64,000 nt of DNA from Streptomyces sp. CB02058 (GCF_001905505.1 NZ_LIPG01000001.1:124001-188000), one strand, 5' to 3'. Shown: positions 41,628 through 50,036, numbered from the stretch's first letter. Made by a program: numbers and translations. Notes: generated from the letters alone by a model not told the origin.

Positions 41628-44408
41628 ATGCAAGCCAACCTCTCCAGATCCGCCGCGGCGACGGTCCTGTCCCTCGCCCTGGCCGCCGTGGCTCTGGGTC
41701 CTGCCGCTTCCCCGGCGGTAGCCGCCACCGTCCCCGCCGGCTCCGGCAGCTACACCGACAGCCGCCCTGCCGGTACCTCCGGACCCACCACCAACACCGG
41801 CGCCCCCACCACGCCCAAGGTCACCGCGGCGGCGAAGAACAAGCCGGTCCCCACGAACGACTGGTGGTCCTCTCTCGCCTACCAGCGCTACGGCGACAAT
41901 CCGTACTCCACCCCGATGTACGGCCACCCGCTCACCTACCAGGCCACCTCCGGCGGTCTGGAGGTCGGCTACCCGACCGCCCCCGCCGTCGTCGGAGAAG
42001 GCCGCCAGTACGAGTACGCCCACAAGGCCGACCTCACCGTCGGGCTCAACGGCCTCAACTCCCCGGACACCAAGGCCGACGACTGGTCCGACTGGACCGT
42101 CACCCCCTACTGGTCGGACGGCACCCGCACCCTGCGCACGACCATCGGGCACGGCATGCCCTTCGTGTACGCCAAGGGCTCCGGCGGCGACGCCCGGATC
42201 ACCACGGCCGGCACCCCCACCGTGTTCGCGGACAACGGCAACGTCCTCGGCATCACGGTGGCCGGCCACCACTACGCGCTGTTCGCCCCGACCGGCAGCG
42301 ACTGGAACGTCTCCGGCACGGCGATCACCGCCGGGCTCGGCGGCAAGGACTACTTCTCGCTCGCCGTGCTGCCGTCCACGGACGCGCTCGCGACCTACCG
42401 GAAGTACGCCTTCAGCTTCGTCACCGGCTCCACGGTGGCCTGGCAGTCCACCGGCGGCACGGTCAAGGCGACCTACAGCCTGACCACGGAGGCCAAGGAG
42501 GGCACCGAACGCGGCACGCTCCAGGCGCTGTACCGCCACCAGTGGCTGCACACCACCGACGCGCTCACGCCGTACACGTACGTCTCCCCGCGCGGCACCA
42601 TGAAGGTGCGGGAGTCCGCCTCCTTCACCACCAGCCAGACGAACCAGGGCGTGCTGCCCGCCCTGCCCGCGTCCAGCGGGGTCGACAAGGCCCGGCTCAC
42701 CGGATACCTGAACGAGGTGGCGAACGCGTCCGACCCGTTCTCGGGGGCCAGTGACACGTACTGGACCGGCAAGGCGCTCGGCCGTCTCGCCCAGCTGGTG
42801 CCCGTCGCCGACCAGATCGGCCAGACGGGCATCCGGGACAAGCTGCTCGGCCTGATGAAGGGCCGCCTCCAGGAGTGGTTCACGGCGGGCGGGGCCAGTG
42901 AGTTCAGCTACGACAAGGACTGGAAGACCCTCACCGGCTACCCGGCCTCGTACGGCAGCGACACCGAGCTCAACGACCACCACTTCCACTACAGCTACTA
43001 CGTGTACGCGGCGGCGATCGTCGCCCAGTACGACCAGGCATGGGCCGCCGACTCCGCGTGGGGCACCATGGTCAAGACCCTGGTCCGGGACACCGCCAAC
43101 CCCAGCCGCACGGACTCCGCGTTCCCGTTCCTGCGCGGCTTCGACGTGTACGCGGGCCACAGCTGGGCCTCCGGCCACCAGGGCTTCGCGGCGGGCAACA
43201 ACCAGGAGTCCTCGTCGGAGTCCATCAACCTCAGCGCGGGCCTCGTCCTCTGGGGTGCGGCGACGGGTGACACCGGGCTGCGCGACCTCGGCAGCTACCT
43301 GCTGACCACCGAGTCGGAAGCGATCACGCAGTACTGGTTCGACGCCGACCAGCAGGTCTTCCCCGGTTCCTTCGGCCACGACACGGTCGGGATGGTCTGG
43401 GGCAGCGGCGGCGCGTACTCCACCTGGTGGACCGCGAACCCGGAGGAGATCCACGGCATCAACGTCCTCCCCGTCACCGGAGGTTCGCTGCACCTGGCCC
43501 GCGAGAAGGCCGCCATCAAGCGCAACATCGCCGAGATGGAGCGCGAGAACGGCGGACCGGCCGTCGAGTGGCGCGACCTGCTGTGGCAGTTCGAGTCGCT
43601 GGCCGATCCGGCCGCGGCCAAGGCCAAGTGGGACGCGGGCAACGCGGGCTACACCCCGGAGCAGGGAGAGTCCAAGGCGCACACGTACCACTGGATCACC
43701 ACGCTCGACACCCTGGGCGCCCCCGATCCGACGGTCAGCGGGAACATCCCGACGTCCGCCGTCTTCGCCAAGAACGGCGTCCGCACCTACGCCGCCCACA
43801 ACTACGACTCCACCGCCCGCACCGTCACCTTCTCCGACGGCAAGACGCTCTCCGTCCCGGCCCGTTCCACGGCCACCGGCACGGGTACCGGCGGCGGCGA
43901 CCCCGATCCCGAGGAGCCGGGCCCGTCCACCGGCAACACCTTCCGGCTGAAGTCCGGCGGCACTCTCACCACCGCCACGGACGGCGCGGCGGGAGCCGAC
44001 ACGCTGGCCTCGGCGGACGGCGTCAACCGGGACGGTACGCCGTACAAGCCGACGGTCTACGAGATCAAGAACGTCGACGGGACACTCGCGGCGGGTGCGT
44101 CCACCGCGTTCCGCCTCCGGGTCGACGCGGGCACGAAGGTCGGGCTCGCCCCGCAGGTCAGAGTCAGTTACGACCTCACCGGTGACGGCACGTTCGACCG
44201 GGTCGAGACCTTCCGCTACTTCGCGACCGACCCGGTCGCGGGGTGGGAGGAGTACACCCAGGCGGTGGGCACAGCGGCGGTGACCGGGAGCCTGGGCAAC
44301 CTCAGGGCCGGCACGGTCCGTCTGGAGATCTGGAACGCGCTGGGCAACGGCACGTCCCAGGTGCAGACCGGTACGGACGCGGCGGTCGTGACGATCCCGT
44401 ACGTCTGA
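41628..44408 (+). CDS. Secreted GH81 endo-beta-1,3-glucanase with CBM56-like module
   Basis: A 926-residue secreted laminarinase. The signal peptide (MQANLSRSAAATVLSLALA) is cut near AVAA. A GH81 domain (about 60-745) contains NDWWSSLAYQRYG. Its active-site residues are Asp 450 in TELNDHHFHYSYY and Glu 527/Glu 531 in NNQESSSES, spaced as in the D422/E499/E503 I recall for Thermobifida fusca Lam81A. A Pro/Glu linker leads to a C-terminal module (about 775-926; TFRLKSGGTLTTATDG) like CBM56, a beta-1,3-glucan binder. It cuts curdlan, laminarin or fungal glucan. Start is ATG 41628 with CGAGGTG. An in-frame TTG at 41568 was rejected because it would overlap the operator. Confidence 0.94.
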   Translation: MQANLSRSAAATVLSLALAAVALGPAASPAVAATVPAGSGSYTDSRPAGTSGPTTNTGAPTTPKVTAAAKNKPVPTNDWWSSLAYQRYGDNPYSTPMYGHPLTYQATSGGLEVGYPTAPAVVGEGRQYEYAHKADLTVGLNGLNSPDTKADDWSDWTVTPYWSDGTRTLRTTIGHGMPFVYAKGSGGDARITTAGTPTVFADNGNVLGITVAGHHYALFAPTGSDWNVSGTAITAGLGGKDYFSLAVLPSTDALATYRKYAFSFVTGSTVAWQSTGGTVKATYSLTTEAKEGTERGTLQALYRHQWLHTTDALTPYTYVSPRGTMKVRESASFTTSQTNQGVLPALPASSGVDKARLTGYLNEVANASDPFSGASDTYWTGKALGRLAQLVPVADQIGQTGIRDKLLGLMKGRLQEWFTAGGASEFSYDKDWKTLTGYPASYGSDTELNDHHFHYSYYVYAAAIVAQYDQAWAADSAWGTMVKTLVRDTANPSRTDSAFPFLRGFDVYAGHSWASGHQGFAAGNNQESSSESINLSAGLVLWGAATGDTGLRDLGSYLLTTESEAITQYWFDADQQVFPGSFGHDTVGMVWGSGGAYSTWWTANPEEIHGINVLPVTGGSLHLAREKAAIKRNIAEMERENGGPAVEWRDLLWQFESLADPAAAKAKWDAGNAGYTPEQGESKAHTYHWITTLDTLGAPDPTVSGNIPTSAVFAKNGVRTYAAHNYDSTARTVTFSDGKTLSVPARSTATGTGTGGGDPDPEEPGPSTGNTFRLKSGGTLTTATDGAAGADTLASADGVNRDGTPYKPTVYEIKNVDGTLAAGASTAFRLRVDAGTKVGLAPQVRVSYDLTGDGTFDRVETFRYFATDPVAGWEEYTQAVGTAAVTGSLGNLRAGTVRLEIWNALGNGTSQVQTGTDAAVVTIPYV

Positions 44409-44419
44409 GCGTGACCCTG

Positions 44420-44458
44420 TGCGGCGGGTCCCGGCCTCTCAGGCCGAGGCCCGCCGCA
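44420..44458. terminator. Terminator between GH81 and the LacI gene
   Basis: Arms TGCGGCGGG / CCCGCCGCA with an inner GGCCT-AGGCC pair. The distal arm lies inside the last codons of the LacI gene. Confidence 0.7.
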
Positions 44459-45479
44459 CGAGTGTGGTCGGTGTGATCACCGAGTCGGGGGTGTTCGCCC
44501 CGTCACGGTCCTTGCGCAGACCGCGCAGCAGCAGCCGGGCCATCAGCCGCCCCTGGCCCTCGATGTCCTGCCGGACGGTGGTCAGCGGCGGGTCGCAGGC
44601 CTCGGCCACCGAGTCCATGTCGTCGAACCCGACGAGCGCCACCTGCCCGGGCACCGTGATCCCGTGCTCGCGCAGCACCCGCAGCGCGCCCGTGGCCATC
44701 AGGTCGTTGGCCGCGAACACCGCGTCCAGATCGGGCCGGCGCTCCAGCAGTTCCGACATCGCCCGCGCCCCGCTCTCCACGGTGAACGCCCCCTCGGCGA
44801 CGAGCGTAGGGTCCGTCTCCAGCAGGACGTCCCGGTAGCCGTCGAGACGGTCCACCGCCGAAGTCTGGTCGGGCGGCCCCCCGATGTACGCGATCCGCTT
44901 CCGCCCCAGGTCGCGGAGGTACTGCACGGCCACCCGCGCTCCGCCCCGGTTGTCGGCGTCCACGTACGGCACGGCCTGCTCGCCCGGGGCGGCGGTCCAG
45001 CTCGGCCGCCCGCCGTACACCGTCGGTATCCCGGCCCGCCGGGTGATCGCGGGCAGCGGGTCGTCGGTGTGGAGGGAGAACGCGAGGGCCCCGTCGACAT
45101 GGCCGCCGGACAGATAGCGCGCGATCCGGTCGAAGTCCTCGGGGCCTTCCACGATCAGCAGCACGAGCTGGATGTCGTGGGCGGCCAGCTCCTTGCTGAT
45201 GCCACGGAGCTGCTGGGAGAAGAACGGGTCCGAGAAGATCCGGATCTCGGGTTCCGTGATGACCACGGCCACCGCGCTGGCTCGCCGGGTGACGAGCGTC
45301 CGTGCGGCGTGGTTGGGGATGTAGCCGAGCTCGTCGACGGCCCGGAGCACCTTGTCGACCAGCGGTTTGCGGACGCCCTCGCCCCCGTTGACGACCCGGG
45401 ACGCGGTGGCCCTGGAGACACCCGCGAGCGCCGCGACGGCTTCCAGGGTGGGCCGGGACCCGGGATGCTGCTCGGCCAA
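44439..45479 (-). CDS. LacI-family transcriptional repressor of the glucan locus
   Basis: A 346-residue regulator. The N-terminal helix-turn-helix and hinge read TLEAVAALAGVSRATASRVVNGGEGVRKPLV, and the sugar-binding core (about 70-340) ends in TPTTLVRRASA. In the core, GFDDMDSVAEACDPPLTTVRQD is the usual ligand/dimer segment. Start is TTG 45479, supported by GAGGAG eight bases upstream. Three sites with the same palindrome (before the ABC operon, before GH81 and before this gene) make it the likely local repressor, autoregulated, and released by a glucan oligosaccharide. It is close to CebR in type. Confidence 0.92.
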   Translation of the reverse strand: MAEQHPGSRPTLEAVAALAGVSRATASRVVNGGEGVRKPLVDKVLRAVDELGYIPNHAARTLVTRRASAVAVVITEPEIRIFSDPFFSQQLRGISKELAAHDIQLVLLIVEGPEDFDRIARYLSGGHVDGALAFSLHTDDPLPAITRRAGIPTVYGGRPSWTAAPGEQAVPYVDADNRGGARVAVQYLRDLGRKRIAYIGGPPDQTSAVDRLDGYRDVLLETDPTLVAEGAFTVESGARAMSELLERRPDLDAVFAANDLMATGALRVLREHGITVPGQVALVGFDDMDSVAEACDPPLTTVRQDIEGQGRLMARLLLRGLRKDRDGANTPDSVITPTTLVRRASA

Positions 45480-45567
45480 GGCGGGCGCTCCTCGCTGCTG
45501 GGCGGCGGCACGGGCAGACGTGCGCCGCCGGATCGCCTACAGCCTATCGCCGGGGTGGGACAGCGGG

Positions 45568-45583
45568 CTGAGAGCGCTTCCAA
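45568..45583. promoter_or_regulatory. LacI-family operator upstream of the repressor gene
   Basis: CTGAGAGCGCTTCCAA, 13 of 16 bases as in the site at 41423, suggesting weaker autoregulation. Confidence 0.68.
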
Positions 45584-45616
45584 TCGGCGGCCGGGCGGTG
45601 CAGTTGCGGGCGACCG

Positions 45617-46051
45617 TCACCCCGCGGGGGCGATCAGGACGCAGAGCGGAGTGCCCTCGTCGGGGTCACCGACGTAGGTCCAGAGCTTGAGCTTCCCGCC
45701 GTCCCGCAGGGCCAGATAGGACGTGGTGGCCGTGCTGTCGGTGTCGAACGACACGGTGATCTCGCTCCCTCCGTCGTCCTCCCAGGACTCCCAGGTGCCG
45801 GAGCCCGACCGGGGCGCGTCCTCGCCGTCGATGATGTCGTGGTCGCTGCACACACGGTCGGCGAGGACCGTGCCGTCCGGCTTCAGTTCCAGCGTGCCGC
45901 CGTCGGTGTCGGTCCAGGTGGTGGCTGCCCGGGAGGGGGTCAGTTCGATCGGCTCACCGTCGGGGACCGGCGGGAAGGCGAGCCTTCCGCAGGCGACGAG
46001 GGCGAACACGGCGGGAGCGAGGGCCATGAGGGCCCTGCGTGAACGCGACAC
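45617..46051 (-). CDS. Small lipoprotein, unknown function
   Basis: A 144-residue predicted lipoprotein. VSRSRRALMALAPAVFALVACG gives a basic N-region and lipobox LVAC (Cys 21). The mature part is Asp/Thr/Ser rich: TWTDTDGGTLELKPDGTVLADRVC, then GSGTWESWEDDGGSEITVSF and LWTYVGDPDEGTPLCVL. This looks like a small beta-barrel (lipocalin-like META/DUF) fold common in actinobacterial lipoproteins. Start GTG 46051 follows GAGGTGG; a GTG at 46084 would lengthen the n-region without a ribosome site. Function unknown. It is the only gene between the repressor and the large surface protein. Confidence 0.7.
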   Translation of the reverse strand: MSRSRRALMALAPAVFALVACGRLAFPPVPDGEPIELTPSRAATTWTDTDGGTLELKPDGTVLADRVCSDHDIIDGEDAPRSGSGTWESWEDDGGSEITVSFDTDSTATTSYLALRDGGKLKLWTYVGDPDEGTPLCVLIAPAG

Positions 46052-46188
46052 ACGCCACCTCGGTTCTGCACAGGGCATCGGCACGTCCGGCCGGTGCTGA
46101 CAGGAGCGTAGGACAGGGTGGGGAGCCCCGGTCGTCCGGGGCAGGTCGGCGCCGGGCCCTGGAGGAGCCCCGGCTGTCCGTGGATACG

Positions 46189-46224
46189 ACGCCGGCCCCC
46201 GGGAGGAGTCCCGGGGGCCGGCGT
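46189..46224. terminator. Terminator downstream of the surface-protein gene
   Basis: Perfect 16-bp stem (ACGCCGGCCCCCGGGA) with loop GGAG. Stem and flanks repeat the groEL2 terminator with the loop complemented, meaning the same element is inverted. Confidence 0.88.
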
Positions 46225-46233
46225 TCGTGCTGC

Positions 46234-46322
46234 GGGCCGCTGGTCAGCGGTGTGCGAACTGAGGGCCGCTGGTCGGCCGGTGTGCGGACCGCGGCTCGTC
46301 GGTCAGCCGGTGTGCGACCTGC
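46234..46322 (-). repeat. Degenerate 29-30-bp tandem repeat (3 copies)
   Basis: Three copies of a unit like GGGCCGCTGGTCAGC-GGTGTGCGAAC start at 46234, 46263 and 46293. The third contains the end and stop of the surface-protein gene; the other two continue into its 3' untranslated region. Confidence 0.8.
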
Positions 46323-48681
46323 GGCGGCGCATCCACCAGGTGAGTGCCGCGCCTCCCACCGCGAGTACGGCGGCGATCCCCGCGATCAGCCCGACCGGTG
46401 TGCTGGAGCCGGTGTCGGCGAGGTCGCCGTCCGGGTCCTGGGAGGGCGCAGGTGTGCCGCCGGCGGGGTTGCTGGGCTTACTGGACGGCGTGCCGGACGG
46501 TGCCGGGGTGCTCGGCCCGTCCGAGGGCGTCGGCGTCGGGGTCGGCGTGGGGACGGGGTCCTCGTCGCCTCCGCCCGTCTGTCCGGAGCCGTTGCCGCCG
46601 ATGAGGGCGGTGCCGGAGTCCCGGTAGGCGGTCTCCGCCTTCACCGACGTCCTGGTGTCCTTGTCCAGGCGCGGGTGCTCCAGGTCGAAGCGGACCCGGG
46701 TGATGTTGCGCTTGGGGGACTTGGAGAAGTCGACGCCGCCCATGACACAGGTCTTGTTCTCACCCGCGATGTTGCAGGGGTAGCTGTAGTCGCCCTCGGT
46801 GTAGGACTTCATGTAGGCGTCCCACGTCTGCCTCGGCGTCCAGCCCTTGTGCTCGGCGCTCATCGGCCACCGCGCCACGTCGTCGCTGTTGATGATCGGG
46901 CGGAAGTCGGTGGCGTGGTCCTTGTCCTGGTCGCGGAGGTACTCGGCGGCGACCCGGGAGGAGTAGACGCGGCGCAGATCGGCGTAGGCCGTGCCCTCGT
47001 TCACCTTCTTCTCCACGTCGGGGATGACGTAACGCTCCACCAGGCGCTGCGAGGTGCGGATCTGGGCCTCGGTCAGCGTGCACGAGCCGTTCGGCGACGG
47101 GTGGTCGACGGACTGCGGCTCCGAGTTGACCTTCAGCGGGGCGTCGAGGATGTAGACGCCGTCGTCCTCCACGCGGACCTGGGCGGTCTTGGGCACGATC
47201 CACAGGCGGATCTGGTGCCCGCAGGGGATGTTCGCCGCGTTCATGGCGTCCCAGTACTGCTTGCCGATGCCCTGGCGCGGGTCCATGTCCCTGGCGTAGT
47301 CGTGCTTCATCTCCAGGTCGGCGTCGAGGAGCACACGGCCCGCGTCGGTCTTCCCGAACGTCTTGTCCATGATCTTGTCGGGCTGGTCCGGGTTGAGGTT
47401 GACCCAGAACTTGTCCGGGGTCAGCGCCAGCCAGGTGAACATGGCGTCGGAGGCGAGCTGGAGCTTGGCCTTGCCGCCCCAGCCGGGGTTGTTCTCGGGG
47501 TCCTTGGCGTAGTCGGCCTTGAAGGAGTAGTCCATGCCCTTGCCCTTGACGGGGCTGCCGACGTAGTTCAGCTCCAGGGTGGAGAAGTCGATGCCGCCCG
47601 GGCCACCGCGCCCGAAGACCCCGTTGCCGTTGGCGTTCCTGTACTGGTGCTGGATCTGCTTGGCGGTGCCGGGGGTCGATCCGGAGCGGTAGGCGGCGTC
47701 ACTGATCGGCCCGACGGAACCCACCCGGCGCGGATCCGGATTCATGATGGGGTTGTAGCGGGTGTACTGGTTGGGCCGCCACCTGGGCGCGCCCTGGGAG
47801 CGGTGCTCCCTGACGGTCGCCTGGTTCTGGGAGCCGCGTTCGGCCGCGAGCTGCCGGTTGAGCTTGTCGTACTGCTTGACCGTGTTCTTCGCTGTCTCGT
47901 TGCCGGTGATCAGGCGCAGCTTGTGGTCGCTGTACTCCTTGTTCCGCAGGATGTGGCTGTCGTAGCGGAGCTGCTTCGGGATGTGCTTGCCGTTGGACTT
48001 GAACTCGACGAGTTCCTTGGTCTTCGCGTTGTACGCGTCGTACTTGCGGACGGCCTGCTTGCCGGTCTTCGGGTCGATGACGGGCTTGCCGTCCTTGTCG
48101 AAGACCGGGACGTTCTTCTGGCAGATCCAGTCCGGCCCGACGAGCTTGTAGTCGCGCACGACCTTGGCCTCGAAGCCGTCACCCTTGAGCCGGTTCGCCT
48201 CGTAGCCGATGAGCCGCTGGTCCAGCCAGGTGCCCCAGTCCTTGAGGCCCGTCGACTTGCCGGCCTGGGCGTTGTAGCGCGCGTAGATCTCCAGCACGCG
48301 GTACTTCGGGTTCTGGGTGTTCTCGAACTGCTTCTTCCACTTCTGGGCGTCGGCGTCCGTGTTCCCGGCGAGGTCGCTCTGGGCCGGGGTGGGCTGCTTG
48401 AGGCCGTCGAAGGCGTGGGAGGGGTTCTCGAACCAGTAGTCGTCCCACTCGTTCTGCGGGCGCTGGCTGAAGGCCTGGTTCTTTCCCTGGATGCCGGAGT
48501 TGGAGGGCGGCGAGGTGTACTCCCTGCCCAGCCACTTCTTGTCGCAGCGGATGGGCGCGGGTGCGGCCTCCGCCTGGCTCTGGAGAGCGGGCACGCCGGT
48601 GGTCAGGATTCCGGCCGCCAGGAGCGACGCGAGACAGGCCGTCATGCGGGCCCGTATGCGCATGCGTATGGGCGTACTCAA
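46303..48681 (-). CDS. Wall-anchored surface protein with nuclease-like motif (LADTG)
   Basis: About 792 residues. The signal peptide is cut near QAEAAPAP (about residue 40). The C-terminus has Thr/Pro repeats, then LADTG (754-758), a membrane helix and RRRR, a class E sortase (LAxTG) signal. Near residue 215 lies RKYDAYNAKTKELVEFKSN, then QLRYDSHI. Asp 215 with E226-x-K228 and a later Gln is the active-site pattern of PD-(D/E)XK nucleases, many of them in toxins. The rest (DPRQGIGKQYWDAMNAANIP, CTLTEAQIRTSQRLVERYV) is unknown to me. TTG 48681 is chosen as it follows GGGGGAACG at good spacing; ATG 48708 and ATG 48663 are alternatives. No sortase gene is in the window. Confidence 0.65.
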   Translation of the reverse strand: MSTPIRMRIRARMTACLASLLAAGILTTGVPALQSQAEAAPAPIRCDKKWLGREYTSPPSNSGIQGKNQAFSQRPQNEWDDYWFENPSHAFDGLKQPTPAQSDLAGNTDADAQKWKKQFENTQNPKYRVLEIYARYNAQAGKSTGLKDWGTWLDQRLIGYEANRLKGDGFEAKVVRDYKLVGPDWICQKNVPVFDKDGKPVIDPKTGKQAVRKYDAYNAKTKELVEFKSNGKHIPKQLRYDSHILRNKEYSDHKLRLITGNETAKNTVKQYDKLNRQLAAERGSQNQATVREHRSQGAPRWRPNQYTRYNPIMNPDPRRVGSVGPISDAAYRSGSTPGTAKQIQHQYRNANGNGVFGRGGPGGIDFSTLELNYVGSPVKGKGMDYSFKADYAKDPENNPGWGGKAKLQLASDAMFTWLALTPDKFWVNLNPDQPDKIMDKTFGKTDAGRVLLDADLEMKHDYARDMDPRQGIGKQYWDAMNAANIPCGHQIRLWIVPKTAQVRVEDDGVYILDAPLKVNSEPQSVDHPSPNGSCTLTEAQIRTSQRLVERYVIPDVEKKVNEGTAYADLRRVYSSRVAAEYLRDQDKDHATDFRPIINSDDVARWPMSAEHKGWTPRQTWDAYMKSYTEGDYSYPCNIAGENKTCVMGGVDFSKSPKRNITRVRFDLEHPRLDKDTRTSVKAETAYRDSGTALIGGNGSGQTGGGDEDPVPTPTPTPTPSDGPSTPAPSGTPSSKPSNPAGGTPAPSQDPDGDLADTGSSTPVGLIAGIAAVLAVGGAALTWWMRRRRSHTG

Positions 48682-48867
48682 GATGGTCGTTCCCCCGTGG
48701 GGGCGCATGGGAACAGGGCGCGGACGGTGGGGCCCCCGTGACATGCCACCGCCAACTCGCACCACCGTAGGAGTCCCCAAGGCCCCTTACGCGCCGTCTT
48801 CGCGGCGAGGCGTGTGTCAACCTTGTGACCGTTCTGGGTGGTTGTGAGGGCGATGGATCACCTTCCC

Positions 48868-48873
48868 TACGAT
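48868..48873 (+). promoter_or_regulatory. Leaderless -10 box
   Basis: TACGAT six bases before ATG 48880, the same geometry as at 3679, 4628, 10943 and 25977. Confidence 0.5.
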
Positions 48874-48879
48874 GAATCC

Positions 48880-49449
48880 ATGGGTGATCAGGCAGGCGGG
48901 GGAGCCGTCCGGCAGCTCCATCCCGAGCTGGTGGAATGGCTGTCCGGACGCGAGGCGGCATTCGAGAGCTGGGCCACTGCGCTGGGCCCCCTCGAACGCT
49001 GGGACTTCAGCGCCGAATCGCTGGATGACCTGGAGGAAGTCGTACGGCGGAGGTTCCCCTCGCTGGACGACGTCGGGGCCGCGAAGGACGGGGAGTTCGT
49101 CCAGGGTGCGACCTGGTACGTCGGCGAGGCGATCCGCCGCTCCTTCGCTGCATGCGGAACGCACGATCCGCTTGTGTGGATGTACGATCCCGAACCTTTT
49201 GCGGGGCAGGCGCCTTCGGCGTTCTTCGCCCCCCGCACCCACGCCGTGTCCAACACGCCGTTCGTGGGAGCGCGGGACTCCGTGGACGGCGAGTGGGTCT
49301 ACCCGCTCGGAGTGATCAACGAGCTGTACAGCACCGAGGACGAGTGGGGAGAGCCCGTCGAGCACCGTCTCCGGGGTGCGCTCCACGATCCGTACGACGA
49401 CGACGACGAGTTCGAGGACGAGGACGACGGCGCGGGCGACGAGGGCTGA
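48880..49449 (+). CDS. Conserved hypothetical protein with acidic tail
   Basis: A 189-residue soluble protein. The core reads LHPELVEWLSGREAAFESWATALG and EEVVRRRFPSLDDVGAAKDGEFVQGATWYVGEAIRR, followed by WMYDPEPFAGQ and DGEWVYPLGVINELY. The last 25 residues are almost all Asp/Glu (DPYDDDDEFEDEDDG). I know similar Streptomyces proteins but no function for them. ATG 48880 was chosen because TACGAT is six bases before it; ATG 48853 would add nine residues. It is divergent from the surface-protein gene with about 200 bases between, and convergent with the ATPase-fold gene across a strong terminator. Confidence 0.75.
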   Translation: MGDQAGGGAVRQLHPELVEWLSGREAAFESWATALGPLERWDFSAESLDDLEEVVRRRFPSLDDVGAAKDGEFVQGATWYVGEAIRRSFAACGTHDPLVWMYDPEPFAGQAPSAFFAPRTHAVSNTPFVGARDSVDGEWVYPLGVINELYSTEDEWGEPVEHRLRGALHDPYDDDDEFEDEDDGAGDEG

Positions 49450-49495
49450 CCCCGTTCCCCGGAGGGTCCGGTGTCGGCCCGTCCGGGGAACGGGG
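49450..49495. terminator. Bidirectional terminator
   Basis: Perfect 14-bp stem (CCCCGTTCCCCGGA / TCCGGGGAACGGGG) with an 18-base loop, between convergent genes. Confidence 0.88.
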
Positions 49496-49503
49496 GCGGC
49501 GGG

Positions 49504-49938
49504 TCACGCCCCGGCGAACGCCGCGTGCACGCACTTCCCGTCCGCGAGAGCCTCGGTGAAGACGTCCGCCCCCAGGTCCTCGGCGATGTGCAGGCCCATG
49601 CCGCCGGTGCCGTCGCTGAGGTCCGGTGTGCGCGGGGCGGGCAGGGTGCACGAGCAGTCGGTCACCGCGATGTCCAGGACGTCGATCGTGGTCGTCAGGG
49701 TCAGGGTGCTGGGCCCGGGTGCGTGCCGGACGGCGTTCGTGACCAGTTCGGAGACGATCAGCAGGAAGTCGTCGCAGCGGTCCTGTGCGAGTGAGGGCCA
49801 TGACCAGCGGAGGAACCCGGCTGTCGCGCGGCGGGCGTGCGAGGGTGCCTCCGGCCCGGAGGGCAGCGGGATCGAGAGCGTGCCCGCCGTGATGGCCGGC
49901 GAAGTGGGCGATGACGGTGGTGCGGTCAGGGTGGTCAT
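49504..49938 (-). CDS. Anti-sigma-factor-type serine kinase/ATP-binding protein
   Basis: A 144-residue GHKL ATPase domain of the RsbW/SpoIIAB-like (HATPase_c_2) group that is numerous in Streptomyces. The N box is LLIVSELVTNAVRHAPGPSTL. The D/G boxes are shortened, with VTDCSCTLPAP in place of the usual VxDxS and a final GTGGMGLHIAEDLGADVFTE. Such proteins phosphorylate anti-anti-sigma factors or bind sigma factors. No partner STAS gene is adjacent. The first 25 residues are a Thr/Ser/Pro tail. ATG 49938 has TCGGGAC upstream. Confidence 0.85.
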   Translation of the reverse strand: MTTLTAPPSSPTSPAITAGTLSIPLPSGPEAPSHARRATAGFLRWSWPSLAQDRCDDFLLIVSELVTNAVRHAPGPSTLTLTTTIDVLDIAVTDCSCTLPAPRTPDLSDGTGGMGLHIAEDLGADVFTEALADGKCVHAAFAGA

Positions 49939-50006
49939 GGCGATGTCCCGAGGATGACGCGGCGCCGTGGTGGGGCCGGAGGGGTCGGGGTGACGGATGT
50001 GACGAG

Positions 50007-50036
50007 GGGGTTCCCGGGCCTCGGCCCGGGAACCCC
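50007..50036. terminator. Terminator of the His/Trp-rich gene
   Basis: Perfect 14-bp stem (GGGGTTCCCGGGCC) closed by only two bases (TC), 24 bases past the stop on the minus strand. Confidence 0.88.

Noticed and set aside
44420..44438. A separate promoter for the LacI gene inside the GH81-LacI gap
   Set aside because: The two genes are convergent; this gap holds a terminator. The LacI promoter must be on the other side, near 45500-45600.
46039..48741. 900-codon plus-strand open frame opposite the surface protein
   Set aside because: Low-complexity Val/Leu/Gly translation with no motif. The minus-strand frame has a signal peptide, LADTG anchor and good codon use.
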